This document shows, piece after piece, positions 23,743 to 32,449 of a stretch of DNA of 34,594 nt. The notes beneath the pieces were generated by a model. It had not been told where the DNA came from, ran no database searches, and saw only the letters and a list, made by a program, of their open reading frames with translations. Within the stretch, counting starts at the first letter, position 1. Every line of letters starts with the position of its first letter. The position numbers were made by a program, and so were the translations under genes. The stretch comes from Bacteroidota bacterium (lineage in GTDB: Bacteria; Bacteroidota; Bacteroidia; Bacteroidales; VadinHA17), in assembly GCA_023430725.1 (NCBI GenBank), contig JAEYZD010000188.1:1-34594 (forward strand), written 5' to 3'.

Positions 23743-25836
23743 GTGAAAAGACTACTCATCATCATGATGGCATCAGCCATTGCAGTTGCGTCATGCAACA
23801 CTGAGAAGAAGGCGCCGGGAAATCCCTTCTTCACGGAGTGGAACACCCCGTTCGGTGTTCCGCCGTTTGACCAGATAGAGAACGAACACTACCTTCCCGC
23901 AATTGATTCTGCCATTGCCATTGCAAGGATCAATATTGCTGAGATCACCTCCGGTGAGGAGGCTCCCACTTTTGCCAATACAGTGGCAAAGCTTGACAGG
24001 GCGGATGATCTGCTCTCCAGGGTAGGTTATGTATTCTACTCACAGACAAGCGCCAACACAAATGACACGCTTGAGACGCTTCAGATGGAGATAGCTCCGA
24101 AGGTATCAGCCTTCAGTGATGAGCTTCTGCTCAATGCCGCCCTCTTCAGCCGTATTAAGACCGTATGGGAGAACAGGACATCTGAACAGCTCAGCGAAGA
24201 AGAACTCTTCCTGCTTGAGAATCTGTATAAGAGTTTCGTTCGCAACGGAGCGCTGCTTGGCCCTGAGGACCAGGAGAAGCTGAAGAAGATGAACCAGGAA
24301 CTGTCGGTACTCACTGTAAAATTCAGTCAGAATGTGCTGTCCGAGACAAACAGGTTCAAGCTTGTAATTGACAGTGAGGCAGATCTGAAAGGGCTGCCGG
24401 AAAGTGTGATCACAACTGCTGCCGAAGCTGCAAAGGAAGAGGGGATGGATGGCAAGTGGGTCTTTACCACCCAGAAGCCCAGCATGCTGCCGTTCCTGCA
24501 GTATGCAGAGAACCGTGACCTGCGCAGGAAACTCTATGATGCATACCTTAACCGCGGAAACAACGGGGATGATCTTGACAACAACAAGATACTTGCTGAC
24601 ATCGTAAGGATCAGGGCAGACAGGGCAAAGCTTCTCGGTTACAGGACTCATGCTGACATAATGCTTGAGACCCGTATGGCGAAGACACCTGACAATGTGC
24701 TCAATCTCCTCAATGACCTGCTTAACCGGGCTCTGCCTGTTGCGCAGCGCGAACGTGATGAGATGCAGCAGATCGTCACCGCCGAAGGGGGCAACTTCAA
24801 ACTCGAGCCGCACGACTGGTGGTACTATGCCGAAAAGCTGCGCAAGAACAAGTATAACCTTGACGACAACGAGCTGAGGCCTTACTTCAGCCTTGACAAT
24901 GTGCGCGACGGCGCCTTCGCAACAGCAAACAAGCTGTACGGAATCACCTTTACACGCATTGAAAATATTCCTTTGCCCCATCCTGATGCCCAGGCTTTTG
25001 AGGTGAAGGAGGCAGACGGGAGTCATGTCGGGGTTCTCTATATGGATTTCTATCCGCGCGAGAGCAAACGTCAGGGAGCATGGTGCGGCGGCTACCGTGA
25101 TCACCAGGTCATTGACGGCAAGGAGATTACACCTGTTGTGACAATCGTGGGTAACTTTACACCTCCTGCAGGTGACAAGCCCGCATTACTGAGCATGGAT
25201 GACGTCCTTACGCTGTTCCATGAATTCGGGCACGGACTGCAGGGTCTCTTCTCGGAGAACACCTACGCAAGCACCACCGTTGCATGGGATATCGTTGAGC
25301 TGCCATCGCAGATAATGGAGCACTGGGTTACGCAGCCCGAGGTGCTTGCCATGTACGCCAAACACTACGAAACCGGCGAAGTGATCCCGCAGGAACTGGT
25401 TGAGAAGATCAGAAACAGCAGCTATTTCAATACCGGGTTTGACAACGTGGAGATAATGGCTGCATCGCTTCTTGATATGGCATACTATTCACTTGAGGCG
25501 CCTGTATCTGTTGATCCGCAGAGTTTCGAGAAGGAGACCATGAAGAAAATCAACCTTATACCAGAGATCGAACCCAGGTACCGCAGTACCTATTTCCTTC
25601 ATATGATTGACGGTTATGATGCCGGCTACTATGTTTATACATGGGCTGCAGTGCTTGACAACGATGCATTTGAGGCATTCAGCGAGAAGGGGATCTTTGA
25701 CCAGGCAACGGCCACATCCTTCAGGAAGAACGTCCTTGAGAAGATGGGCACAATGGATGCTGAACAGATGTATCTCAACTTCCGTGGACGCGAGCCGGAG
25801 ATTGAACCTCTGCTGAAAAACAGGGGACTGAACTGA
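23743..25836 (+). CDS. dcp: M3-family peptidyl-dipeptidase (Dcp-like) lipoprotein
   Basis: A 697-residue zinc peptidase with the M3 motif HEFGH at residues 493-497 (in LTLFHEFGHGLQGLF) and the third ligand Glu downstream in VELPSQIMEHW. The N-terminal NPFFTEWNTPFGVPPFDQI matches the Dcp branch, which removes dipeptides from peptide C-termini. I choose the GTG at 23743: it gives VKRLLIIMMASAIAVASCNTEKK, a lipoprotein signal with the cysteine in VASC, and it fits the promoter just upstream. Enteric Dcp is not lipidated, so here the enzyme is probably tethered in the periplasm or on the outer membrane. It is monocistronic with a terminator at 25871, divergent from the mini T9SS gene. Confidence 0.94.
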   Translation: MKRLLIIMMASAIAVASCNTEKKAPGNPFFTEWNTPFGVPPFDQIENEHYLPAIDSAIAIARINIAEITSGEEAPTFANTVAKLDRADDLLSRVGYVFYSQTSANTNDTLETLQMEIAPKVSAFSDELLLNAALFSRIKTVWENRTSEQLSEEELFLLENLYKSFVRNGALLGPEDQEKLKKMNQELSVLTVKFSQNVLSETNRFKLVIDSEADLKGLPESVITTAAEAAKEEGMDGKWVFTTQKPSMLPFLQYAENRDLRRKLYDAYLNRGNNGDDLDNNKILADIVRIRADRAKLLGYRTHADIMLETRMAKTPDNVLNLLNDLLNRALPVAQRERDEMQQIVTAEGGNFKLEPHDWWYYAEKLRKNKYNLDDNELRPYFSLDNVRDGAFATANKLYGITFTRIENIPLPHPDAQAFEVKEADGSHVGVLYMDFYPRESKRQGAWCGGYRDHQVIDGKEITPVVTIVGNFTPPAGDKPALLSMDDVLTLFHEFGHGLQGLFSENTYASTTVAWDIVELPSQIMEHWVTQPEVLAMYAKHYETGEVIPQELVEKIRNSSYFNTGFDNVEIMAASLLDMAYYSLEAPVSVDPQSFEKETMKKINLIPEIEPRYRSTYFLHMIDGYDAGYYVYTWAAVLDNDAFEAFSEKGIFDQATATSFRKNVLEKMGTMDAEQMYLNFRGREPEIEPLLKNRGLN

Positions 25837-25870
25837 TCAGTCTCCGGATTAAATAAGATTAAGAGAGGCC

Positions 25871-25900
25871 GCCTCCCAATACCGGGAGGCACTTCTTTTA
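25871..25900 (+). terminator. Rho-independent terminator of dcp
   Basis: gcctccc (25871-25877) and gggaggc (25884-25890) form a 7-base G/C stem with loop aatacc, followed by acttctttta, 35 bases past the dcp stop. The convergent CCC-type gene ends immediately beyond it. Confidence 0.8.
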
Positions 25901-28126
25901 TTATACTATCTCTTTCTGATACTGGGAGTTGACAAAAAGAATAGTACCGGCTTCATCGTAACCCCCAAGAACAGTCTCTCCGTTGTGTTTAAGTGTTTCG
26001 GGTCTGAAACCGGTCATTACCAGGGCAGCTGTCGAAGATTTTTCGTTTATCAGGCTTTTTACTGAACTGCCGTGGGTGACTTCAATTATTTCAACGTTAT
26101 TTTCGGTAATCGGGAGACGCCCTGTTCTCATCAGATCCGCCATTTCCCTCCTCGTATCCTCAAACTGACCCGGCTTACAGGTGCTGAATACCCTGATGGA
26201 CGATTTCTTCCAGTCGGGATGGCCTGAGATAATAAAGCTCAGCAGGATCAGCAGGCTTGCATTTTCCGGCTCATTGAAGTCTATCCACACGTGGATCCCC
26301 TTGCTGTAGTTCATCTCCTTGACAGCGGAGGCCAGGAGACAGATGTCGAAATTGCCCGCCTTGATCAACCGTATGTTATCGATGATTTCGCCGAGATTCT
26401 CCGGGTTCTCCTTATCATATTCAAAGACGACCATGTTATTTTCCATCCCCGAGATACCCGGGACCTGAATGGCCTGCACTATTGCCGAGGTATAGGAGGG
26501 GGAGATAATTGTATCAACATAGACGTGATTATGGGAAGTCTCATACAGTTCAATCAGTTTTGCAAGTTCCTCCGATGCCTGCTGGCTGGTTGCACGTGAG
26601 TAGTATCCGTCTATCCTGTGCAGATAGGTGCCGAATCCATAACTATATGACAGCCAGTTTAAAAGCCTGAAAGCTCTTTCTCTCCTGAAGGAGTCCTTCG
26701 AGATGCATATGACTCCGGGTCTCCACTCTTTCTCCTTCCGCCGGCTCTCGCTCTTCTGAAGGTAGACCTGCAGATTCCGGTTGATCTGGAAGAGCGTATT
26801 CGCGAAAAGCGACTCCAGACCGGTCCTGTTTCTGTGATAACGGTTTATATATGAATAAATCAGGACAATCAGTACTGTAGCTGTGAGGGCGTAGAGTGTA
26901 TTTATCCTGAACATCACGATCACCGCAACTACAAATCCCAGCAGGGAGAGGTACCACCTTGACCGGAATGAAGGCCTGTAGGATGGGGATGCCCCGAAGT
27001 GGTTCAGGAATGAGATCAGGCAGAGGGCTCCGTAGGTGACAAGGAAGAACATCGAGATTATCTCTGCAACAGCGTTGACGTTTCCAAGGGCGACAAAGAG
27101 GATGGCGATCAGCAGTGTCACCATGGTGGCGTTTACCGGTTCCCCGTCGCTGCTCCTTGCTGCCGCGAGCCACCGGTTTATCCGCATTGAGGGGAAGGAG
27201 GCATCGTTTGCCAGGGCCTGCAGTGTTCGCGGAGCGACAAGCACGGAACCCAGCGCTGATGAGAGGGTTGAAGCTGCCAGTCCCAGCGGTACAATGACAG
27301 CTCCGGCAATTGCAATTTTCCCCATTATGAGCTGATTCCCGAGCATCTCTTCCGGGGAAGCAGAGATTGCCAGCTTCCAGATAACAAGTATGTAGACAAT
27401 CAATCCGGTGACAGTTGCGAGGATGGTGCCCATTGGGATTGACCTGGCCGGATTTCGCAGATCACCGGAAAGTCCCACACCGGCTGTCATCCCGGTAAAG
27501 GCTGGAAAACAGATTGCAAATACAAGGAACAGATCACCCATGTTCCGTATGTCTCCCGCCGGCAGATGACCCGGTGCAAGGCTCCCTTCCGCAGGTTTGC
27601 CAAGAAAGAAGAGAAGCAGGGTGATGAAGAGGAGAGCCACAACGGCATACAGCATCTTCACTCCCGTGTTTGATCCCTTGCGGAGGATAACCAGTCCCAG
27701 GATTACAGTAACCGGCAGGCTTATCAACTGCCTTGGAAGAACAAGGGAGAAACGCTGTACCGCGAAGTTGAAGAAGAATTCGAATGCCTCGGTGAACGCG
27801 ATTATGTAGAAGGCCACGCTTATAGCCTGTGAAAGGAACAGGGCGATCCCGATTGTTGCACCGATATTCAGTCCGAACGACCTGGAGATTATGAAATACT
27901 CACCGCCACCCTCGACCCTCTTGTTTGTAGCAAGCTCAGACAGGGCCAGGGCGGTGGGGATTGTCACAGCATGACCCAGGATGATCAGAAGAATAGTGCC
28001 CCAGAAGCCAAGCGTCCCCACTGCATATCCGAAACGGAGAAACAGGATGGCTCCGAGTATAGTGGAGACAGCCGTGAAATAGACCGGTGCAGTGCCAAAC
28101 CTTCTTTTGCCAGCAGGGACTTCCAT
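25901..28126 (-). CDS. APC-superfamily transporter, cation-chloride cotransporter (CCC)-like
   Basis: A 741-residue transporter with about twelve membrane helices (residues 10-440) and a 300-residue cytosolic C-terminal domain. The opening helix (TAVSTILGAILFLRFGYAVG) and the next (ILGHAVTIPTALALSELATN) match the APC fold, particularly the bacterial members of the cation-chloride cotransporter family (SLC12-like). The C-terminal part has the alternating beta/alpha pattern of that family, with segments such as RRKEKEWRPGVICISKDS and VHVWIDFNE-type strands. Bacterial members are often simply annotated as amino-acid permeases, and substrate cannot be read from sequence; K+/Cl- or amino acids are both possible. 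Start ATG 28126. It is divergent from rlmN, with about 93 bases between. Confidence 0.85.
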   Translation of the reverse strand: MEVPAGKRRFGTAPVYFTAVSTILGAILFLRFGYAVGTLGFWGTILLIILGHAVTIPTALALSELATNKRVEGGGEYFIISRSFGLNIGATIGIALFLSQAISVAFYIIAFTEAFEFFFNFAVQRFSLVLPRQLISLPVTVILGLVILRKGSNTGVKMLYAVVALLFITLLLFFLGKPAEGSLAPGHLPAGDIRNMGDLFLVFAICFPAFTGMTAGVGLSGDLRNPARSIPMGTILATVTGLIVYILVIWKLAISASPEEMLGNQLIMGKIAIAGAVIVPLGLAASTLSSALGSVLVAPRTLQALANDASFPSMRINRWLAAARSSDGEPVNATMVTLLIAILFVALGNVNAVAEIISMFFLVTYGALCLISFLNHFGASPSYRPSFRSRWYLSLLGFVVAVIVMFRINTLYALTATVLIVLIYSYINRYHRNRTGLESLFANTLFQINRNLQVYLQKSESRRKEKEWRPGVICISKDSFRRERAFRLLNWLSYSYGFGTYLHRIDGYYSRATSQQASEELAKLIELYETSHNHVYVDTIISPSYTSAIVQAIQVPGISGMENNMVVFEYDKENPENLGEIIDNIRLIKAGNFDICLLASAVKEMNYSKGIHVWIDFNEPENASLLILLSFIISGHPDWKKSSIRVFSTCKPGQFEDTRREMADLMRTGRLPITENNVEIIEVTHGSSVKSLINEKSSTAALVMTGFRPETLKHNGETVLGGYDEAGTILFVNSQYQKEIV

Positions 28127-28219
28127 TACTTGCTTTTCAGCGGACCTCTTTCAGCCCTTTTTATCACATAAAGATGTAAAAAAAAAGCTTAAAACATGTA
28201 ATTTAATATATTTGCATCA

Positions 28220-29269
28220 GTGGAGAAACGAGTGAATCTAAAGACAATATCTGGCATGGGACTGTCAGATGCTGAAGGACTTCTACGCAGTCTGCAGCTG
28301 GATGAGAGTCATGCCCGCAGGCTTCTGTACTGGGTGTACAGGAGGGGCATAAGATCACTTGATGAGATCAATGATATTCCGGGCAGGGTCCTGCAGGTTC
28401 TGTCGGGGCATGTTGAGCCCGGTCTGATTTCTCCGATAGCATCAGAGGCTTCTACAGACGGATCTGTCAAGTACCTTTTTACCAATAACGCCGGGCTTAC
28501 GCATGAAACTGTATGGTTGCCTGACGGTAAGCGTCGTACCGTTTGTGTTTCAGTGCAGGCAGGCTGCCGGATGGGCTGCCGGTTCTGTGCCACCGGGAGA
28601 AACGGATGGGGAGGGAATCTGTCTGCAGGGGAGATGGTCAACCAGGTTACAGGCATCCCGGATCAGGTAACGCACATTGTGCTGATGGGCATGGGGGAGC
28701 CGGGTGACAACATTGATGAAGTGATCAGGGCATGCGGTATCTTCACTGCAGAGTGGGGCCTGGCTGCCGGAAGGAGCAAGGTGACCGTTTCCACGGTGGG
28801 AGTAACTCCTGCCGTGACACGTTTGCTTGAAGAGACGGATTGCAATATCACCCTCAGCCTTCATTCACCCTTTCCGGAGGAGAGACGCGAGGTGATTCCT
28901 GCCGAGGGGCGCTGGCCGTTCACAGAGACGCTGAGTATGATGAAGGAGTACGATAACCGGAAGAAGAGGCGTTTCACAGTGGCATATGTAATGATCAAGG
29001 GGAAGAATGACACTGACAGGCATCTTCAAGGGCTGAAAAGATTACTTTCAGGAACCGGGATAAGGGTTAATATTCTTCCGTATCACCCTGCAGATCTGAA
29101 TGATGACCTCTGTTCCGACAGTGATACCATGATGCGGTTCAAACATGAGCTTGTGACATCAGGCATCGGGGCATCGGTAAGGAAATCAAGGGGAACAGAC
29201 ATTGCAGCTGCCTGCGGCATGCTCGCGGCAAAAACCGGTAGAATCCTGCAGGGATTGGATAAATTATAA
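28220..29269 (+). CDS. rlmN: Dual-specificity RNA methyltransferase RlmN-like (radical SAM)
   Basis: A 349-residue radical-SAM methyltransferase that methylates C2 of A2503 in 23S rRNA and, in many bacteria, A37 of some tRNAs. The cluster cysteines are Cys116, Cys120 and Cys123 in GCRMGCRFCATG; the two catalytic cysteines are Cys109 (TVCVSVQAG) and Cys332 (AAACGMLAA). VLMGMGEPGDN and the STVGVTPAVTRL strand are family marks, and an N-terminal helical accessory domain is present. The start is a GTG at 28220; GTG 28232 is an alternative. TATATTTG at 28207-28214 is a -7-like element so close upstream that the message would be leaderless if 28220 is used. Some sequence features (GNGW, QAGCRMGC) diverge from the common RlmN form, so a second, more typical copy might exist elsewhere. 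Confidence 0.9.
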   Translation: MEKRVNLKTISGMGLSDAEGLLRSLQLDESHARRLLYWVYRRGIRSLDEINDIPGRVLQVLSGHVEPGLISPIASEASTDGSVKYLFTNNAGLTHETVWLPDGKRRTVCVSVQAGCRMGCRFCATGRNGWGGNLSAGEMVNQVTGIPDQVTHIVLMGMGEPGDNIDEVIRACGIFTAEWGLAAGRSKVTVSTVGVTPAVTRLLEETDCNITLSLHSPFPEERREVIPAEGRWPFTETLSMMKEYDNRKKRRFTVAYVMIKGKNDTDRHLQGLKRLLSGTGIRVNILPYHPADLNDDLCSDSDTMMRFKHELVTSGIGASVRKSRGTDIAAACGMLAAKTGRILQGLDKL

Positions 29270-29275
29270 TGAAAT

Positions 29276-30043
29276 ATGGCAGAGAAGGCAGGCATAAATG
29301 AGAAACGGCCCGGACCGGAGTCGTGGGAGCAATTGTTCAGGGAGACACTGGGAAAAACGCAGAGGGTGCCGTTTAAGGGCGATTTTAGGGTTGACCGTCA
29401 GGTGCTCGAACTATTTGACCACTCTAATCAGTGTTTTTTCATCGGTGATTATTCATCACTGAGGATGATCTTCGTCAGTCCCAATATTGTAAATGTGCTT
29501 GGTTATACTCCTGAAGAGTTTGATTTCAGGAAGTTGTTTGGGATTATTCATCCGGATGACAGCAAGGCTGTATTCGAGATTGGCAAGATGGTGCTGAGCA
29601 GGGAACTGAACTATATTGCCGGCGGTTCCAGCAGGCACATTGCACTTTTCATGGCCTACAGGGTTGCCAAGAGTAACGGTAAATTTACAAGGATCTCGCT
29701 GACTGTATCTCGTCACACCGACTCTGCCGGCGGTATTTATGACATGGCAGAAATACGTGACATTTCGCATGTCCGTTGCGGGACAGAGGTCTCCTTTGCC
29801 CTTCTCGGCGGAAAACCTCTTAAGGACCTGCCTCAGGAACCACGTAAAGGATTGTCGATTTCAAGGAGAGAACAGGAGATAATCTACTATATATCACAAG
29901 GATATACAAGCAGGAAAATTGCCTATGAACTGAATCTCAGTGAGTATACAGTCAACACTCACCGCAAGAACATCATGAGAAAGACGGGAACCTCCAATAT
30001 GGTTGATATGCTGCTGTTTGCAGCAAACAACGGGATCATTTGA
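29276..30043 (+). CDS. PAS-domain LuxR-type transcriptional regulator
   Basis: A 255-residue cytosolic regulator. Residues 48-165 read as a PAS fold (SLRMIFVSPNIVNVLGYTPE, FGIIHPDDSKAVFEIG), able to sense a small ligand or redox cue. Residues 193-252 form a LuxR/FixJ-type helix-turn-helix: LSISRREQEIIYYISQGYTSRKIAYELNLSEYTVNTHRKNIMRK. There is no receiver domain, so it is not a classical response regulator. The N-terminal 45 residues are polar with no recognised domain. It starts 6 bases after rlmN and is probably translated from the same message. Known target and signal: none can be inferred. Confidence 0.9.
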   Translation: MAEKAGINEKRPGPESWEQLFRETLGKTQRVPFKGDFRVDRQVLELFDHSNQCFFIGDYSSLRMIFVSPNIVNVLGYTPEEFDFRKLFGIIHPDDSKAVFEIGKMVLSRELNYIAGGSSRHIALFMAYRVAKSNGKFTRISLTVSRHTDSAGGIYDMAEIRDISHVRCGTEVSFALLGGKPLKDLPQEPRKGLSISRREQEIIYYISQGYTSRKIAYELNLSEYTVNTHRKNIMRKTGTSNMVDMLLFAANNGII

Positions 30044-30061
30044 AAATACCCAGAAGTAGGT

Positions 30062-30093
30062 ATTGCAAGGTTAGGCCGGACTCGTTAGTTTTG
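30062..30093 (+). promoter_or_regulatory. Bacteroidota-type promoter with no gene behind it
   Basis: ATTG at 30062-30065 and TAGTTTTG at 30086-30093 are 20 bases apart, a good match to -33 TTTG / -7 TAnnTTTG. A transcript would start near 30100. The next thing on this strand is a terminator, not a protein gene. Confidence 0.55.
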
Positions 30094-30099
30094 CCTTGC

Positions 30100-30240
30100 A
30101 AGCGGAACAACAGAGGAGTTTAAGGATTAGTGTTTTTTAGATTCCCCGTTTCCTCTCTCCGGCCGACAATGGTACTTCTTTCTTTAGGCCGGATGAGAAA
30201 ATAATACTGCCCAACCCCCTGGGCAGTATTTATTTTTGGG
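30100..30240 (+). ncRNA. Candidate small RNA between the PAS-LuxR and GNAT genes
   Basis: About 140 bases bracketed by a promoter-like element (30062-30093) and a strong terminator (30203-30240). It contains a 7-base stem tccggcc (30158-30164) with ggccgga (30187-30193) and no credible open frame. The ten bases ttaggccgga occur both at 30071-30080, inside the promoter spacer, and at 30184-30193. No known RNA family is recognised. Confidence 0.35.
30203..30240. terminator. Bidirectional rho-independent terminator
   Basis: Perfect 11-base stem aatactgccca (30203-30213) and tgggcagtatt (30220-30230) with loop accccc. The plus strand continues tattttt; the minus strand continues attatttt. It ends the plus-strand transcript and the GNAT gene, whose TAA overlaps the right arm. 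Confidence 0.88.
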
Positions 30241-30760
30241 GGTTGACAAGCTGCAGGGTAAGTTCCGTGACCATAGTTTCACCCGAGCGAAGCCAATCCT
30301 TTTTGGCGGCACACTGTATGAATCCGTGCGCCAGGAAAAGATTTAGGCTCTCCGTATTTGTTTCCATGATGTTGCACCATAGCTGATGCAGATTGAGTGT
30401 CTCAAAGGCATAGTTGACAAGACAGGTCAGGGCTGCCGAGGCGTAACCCTTTTTCCTGTCAGCCGGGTCGGCAATCAGGATTCCCACACCGGCCCTGCCA
30501 TGGAAATGATCAAAATCAAAGAGATCAATTGACCCTATTGTCCGCATTCCCGGCAGAATGTCAATCATCAGCCTGAGCTGCCCGGTCTCGTAGATTGTTT
30601 TTCCGGAACCGGCGATGTATCTCTTCAGTACGTATCTTGAATATGGGGTGAGGTTATTGCTCTGTTTCCAGTTTGCTTCGTCATTTTCCCAGCGGTAAAG
30701 GGTTTCAAGGTCTTCGGGTTCAACAGCGCGAAGCCTGATCCCGTCATTTTCCAGAATCAT
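30230..30760 (-). CDS. GNAT-family N-acetyltransferase
   Basis: A 176-residue acetyltransferase of the RimJ/RimL/SpeG branch of the GNAT fold, which moves an acetyl group from acetyl-CoA to an amine. The N-terminus ENDGIRLRAVEPEDLETLYRWEND is typical of the branch; the CoA-binding loop is ADRKKGYASAALTCLVNYAF, followed by LHQLWCNIMETNTESLNLFLAHGF. Whether the acceptor is a ribosomal protein, a polyamine or another amine cannot be told. The ATG at 30760 lies inside the end of the PD40/SPOR gene (17-base overlap), so the two are translationally coupled. A shared hairpin ends it. Confidence 0.92.
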   Translation of the reverse strand: MILENDGIRLRAVEPEDLETLYRWENDEANWKQSNNLTPYSRYVLKRYIAGSGKTIYETGQLRLMIDILPGMRTIGSIDLFDFDHFHGRAGVGILIADPADRKKGYASAALTCLVNYAFETLNLHQLWCNIMETNTESLNLFLAHGFIQCAAKKDWLRSGETMVTELTLQLVNPQK

Positions 30761-32390
30761 TCCTGTAGACTTTCTTCACGAAGATGTCATCAGGGTATCC
30801 CAGCCGGAGCAGTCTCTCCTTTTCGGCGTATGCCTCTGATTTAAGGTCAAAAGTGCCGGTAGTATACCGGTAGAACCGGTCATCCCTGTTATAGAATACA
30901 ACAATGTCAGCGTATTCGAAATAGTCCGGATCCACCGGGTTGTATAGTGCCATAACCTGTACAGTATAGTACAGCACCTCAGGATCAATCTCTGCATCTG
31001 TATCCCTGACGTCCCTGACCACACGGTCAGTCACAAGCAGTGTTGAGTCAAGCGAGGTAAGGTAAGGCAGGTCAGCCGGGTCAAAGCTGATTGTCACCGT
31101 GTCACGGCTCTCTTCGGCGGGAGGATTGAATGTAACCAGCGCGATCTCCTTCTTCTTGTACCCGGTCATGATTGAGTAAAAACCGTAGGCTCCGTTCATG
31201 TATGGCTGAAAGGCGATGTTGTCATCTGTGGTGCTCACCGGGTATCCGATATTTTCCGGGCTGGTCCATTGGCCGGCTGAGAGTTTCGAGAGGAAGATAT
31301 CATATCCGCCCATTGACCCATGACCTTCAGAGCTGAATGTCAGTGTGTTGCCATCGCCGGAGATGAACGGGGTCTCTTCGTTGTACGGGGTGTTTACAAC
31401 ATTTCCAAGGTTTGAAGGGATGCCCCAGTCACCAGTGGCATCTATCTCCGAGATCCAGAGATCCAGCTCACCCAGTCCCCCTTCCCTGTTTGAGGTGAAG
31501 TATAGCTTCTTCCCGTCCGGGGATATGGCGGCGTGGGACTCGTAAAAACGGGTGTTAATGTTCTTATTGAGCTTTTCGATCTGTGACCAGCTTCCGTTTG
31601 CGAATCTTGTCACATATATGTTGCCGTCATAGTTATCATTTTTAAACAGGTAAAGTTCTGTTCCGTCACTGTTAAGCGAGGTTGTATGGCAGTCAGTACC
31701 CATTCCTGCTTCCCGGGTGATATCCACCGGGGTGGCCCATGAATCGCCTTCACGGCGCGTGATGAAGATGACACTCTCAAGACCTCTTCGTTCCGTATAT
31801 GCCATTGTGCTGCCGTCAAGGCTTACCACAGGCCTGTCATTCACGGATCCCTGGTTTATATATTCCTTGAGAGGCTGAATGAGAACGTTTACCGGGCTAT
31901 TCATGTTCCCTTCTGCAACCTTGCATGCCTGCATCTGCTGGTTGACGAACTCCTGGTTCTGCATCTCAGATGACTCGGTAATCAGTTTCTGGAAGAACAG
32001 GTAGGTATTGAGTGCACTGTCAAGCCTGTTTGTAATCCGGTAAGCGTTGCCCAGGGAGAAATATGCGTCAAGAGGCGCCCGCTTCTCATTCAGTTTCCCT
32101 GTTTTTGAATCGTAGCTTGTACTTCTGACAGCCTCCTCGAGAAAAGGAATGGCTTTCGGTTTCTCATCGAAGATATTAAGGTAGCAGTTGCCGATTTTGT
32201 ACTTGATGTTGAAATTGCCGGGTCTCAGCTCATTAAGGATCAGGTAGAGCGGATTGGCAAGTTCGTACTCACCGTACAGGTAGTGCGATTCAGCCTCCTT
32301 CCAGATTTCCTTGATCTCGCTGTTCTTCTGGCCGTTCAAAGGTACGACCAGCAAAAAAAGTATCAGAAGCAGTGTTCCCCTTATTCCCAT
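30744..32390 (-). CDS. TPR / PD40 beta-propeller envelope protein with SPOR-like C-terminus
   Basis: A 548-residue exported protein. Residues 1-20 are a signal peptide (MGIRGTLLLILFLLVVPLNG). Residues 25-150 carry TPR-like helical pairs (YLYGEYELANPLYLILNEL; DAYFSLGNAYRITNRLDSA). Residues 170-410 hold five PD40/WD40-like blades, each with an SPDGKKLYFTSNREGGLGELDL-type core, a count that matches a five-bladed propeller as in PorE of the type IX secretion system. The C-terminal 75 residues (YYTVQVMALYNPVDPDYFEY, then YRYTTGTFDLKSEAYAEKE) resemble a SPOR peptidoglycan-binding domain. It is the third of three tandem PD40 genes and overlaps the GNAT gene by 17 bases. OmpA-like domain: absent. Confidence 0.85.
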   Translation of the reverse strand: MGIRGTLLLILFLLVVPLNGQKNSEIKEIWKEAESHYLYGEYELANPLYLILNELRPGNFNIKYKIGNCYLNIFDEKPKAIPFLEEAVRSTSYDSKTGKLNEKRAPLDAYFSLGNAYRITNRLDSALNTYLFFQKLITESSEMQNQEFVNQQMQACKVAEGNMNSPVNVLIQPLKEYINQGSVNDRPVVSLDGSTMAYTERRGLESVIFITRREGDSWATPVDITREAGMGTDCHTTSLNSDGTELYLFKNDNYDGNIYVTRFANGSWSQIEKLNKNINTRFYESHAAISPDGKKLYFTSNREGGLGELDLWISEIDATGDWGIPSNLGNVVNTPYNEETPFISGDGNTLTFSSEGHGSMGGYDIFLSKLSAGQWTSPENIGYPVSTTDDNIAFQPYMNGAYGFYSIMTGYKKKEIALVTFNPPAEESRDTVTISFDPADLPYLTSLDSTLLVTDRVVRDVRDTDAEIDPEVLYYTVQVMALYNPVDPDYFEYADIVVFYNRDDRFYRYTTGTFDLKSEAYAEKERLLRLGYPDDIFVKKVYRNDSGK

Positions 32391-32449
32391 GTTTCAGTTT
32401 GAATGTAAAATTAAATCTTATGAAGAAATGAGAGCCATGCTGTATCAGA

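Noticed and set aside
24106..25104. Long antisense open frame (332 codons) opposite the dcp gene
   Set aside because: It mirrors the codon pattern of a well-supported M3 peptidase gene, shows no domain, and has the amino-acid make-up of a shadow frame.
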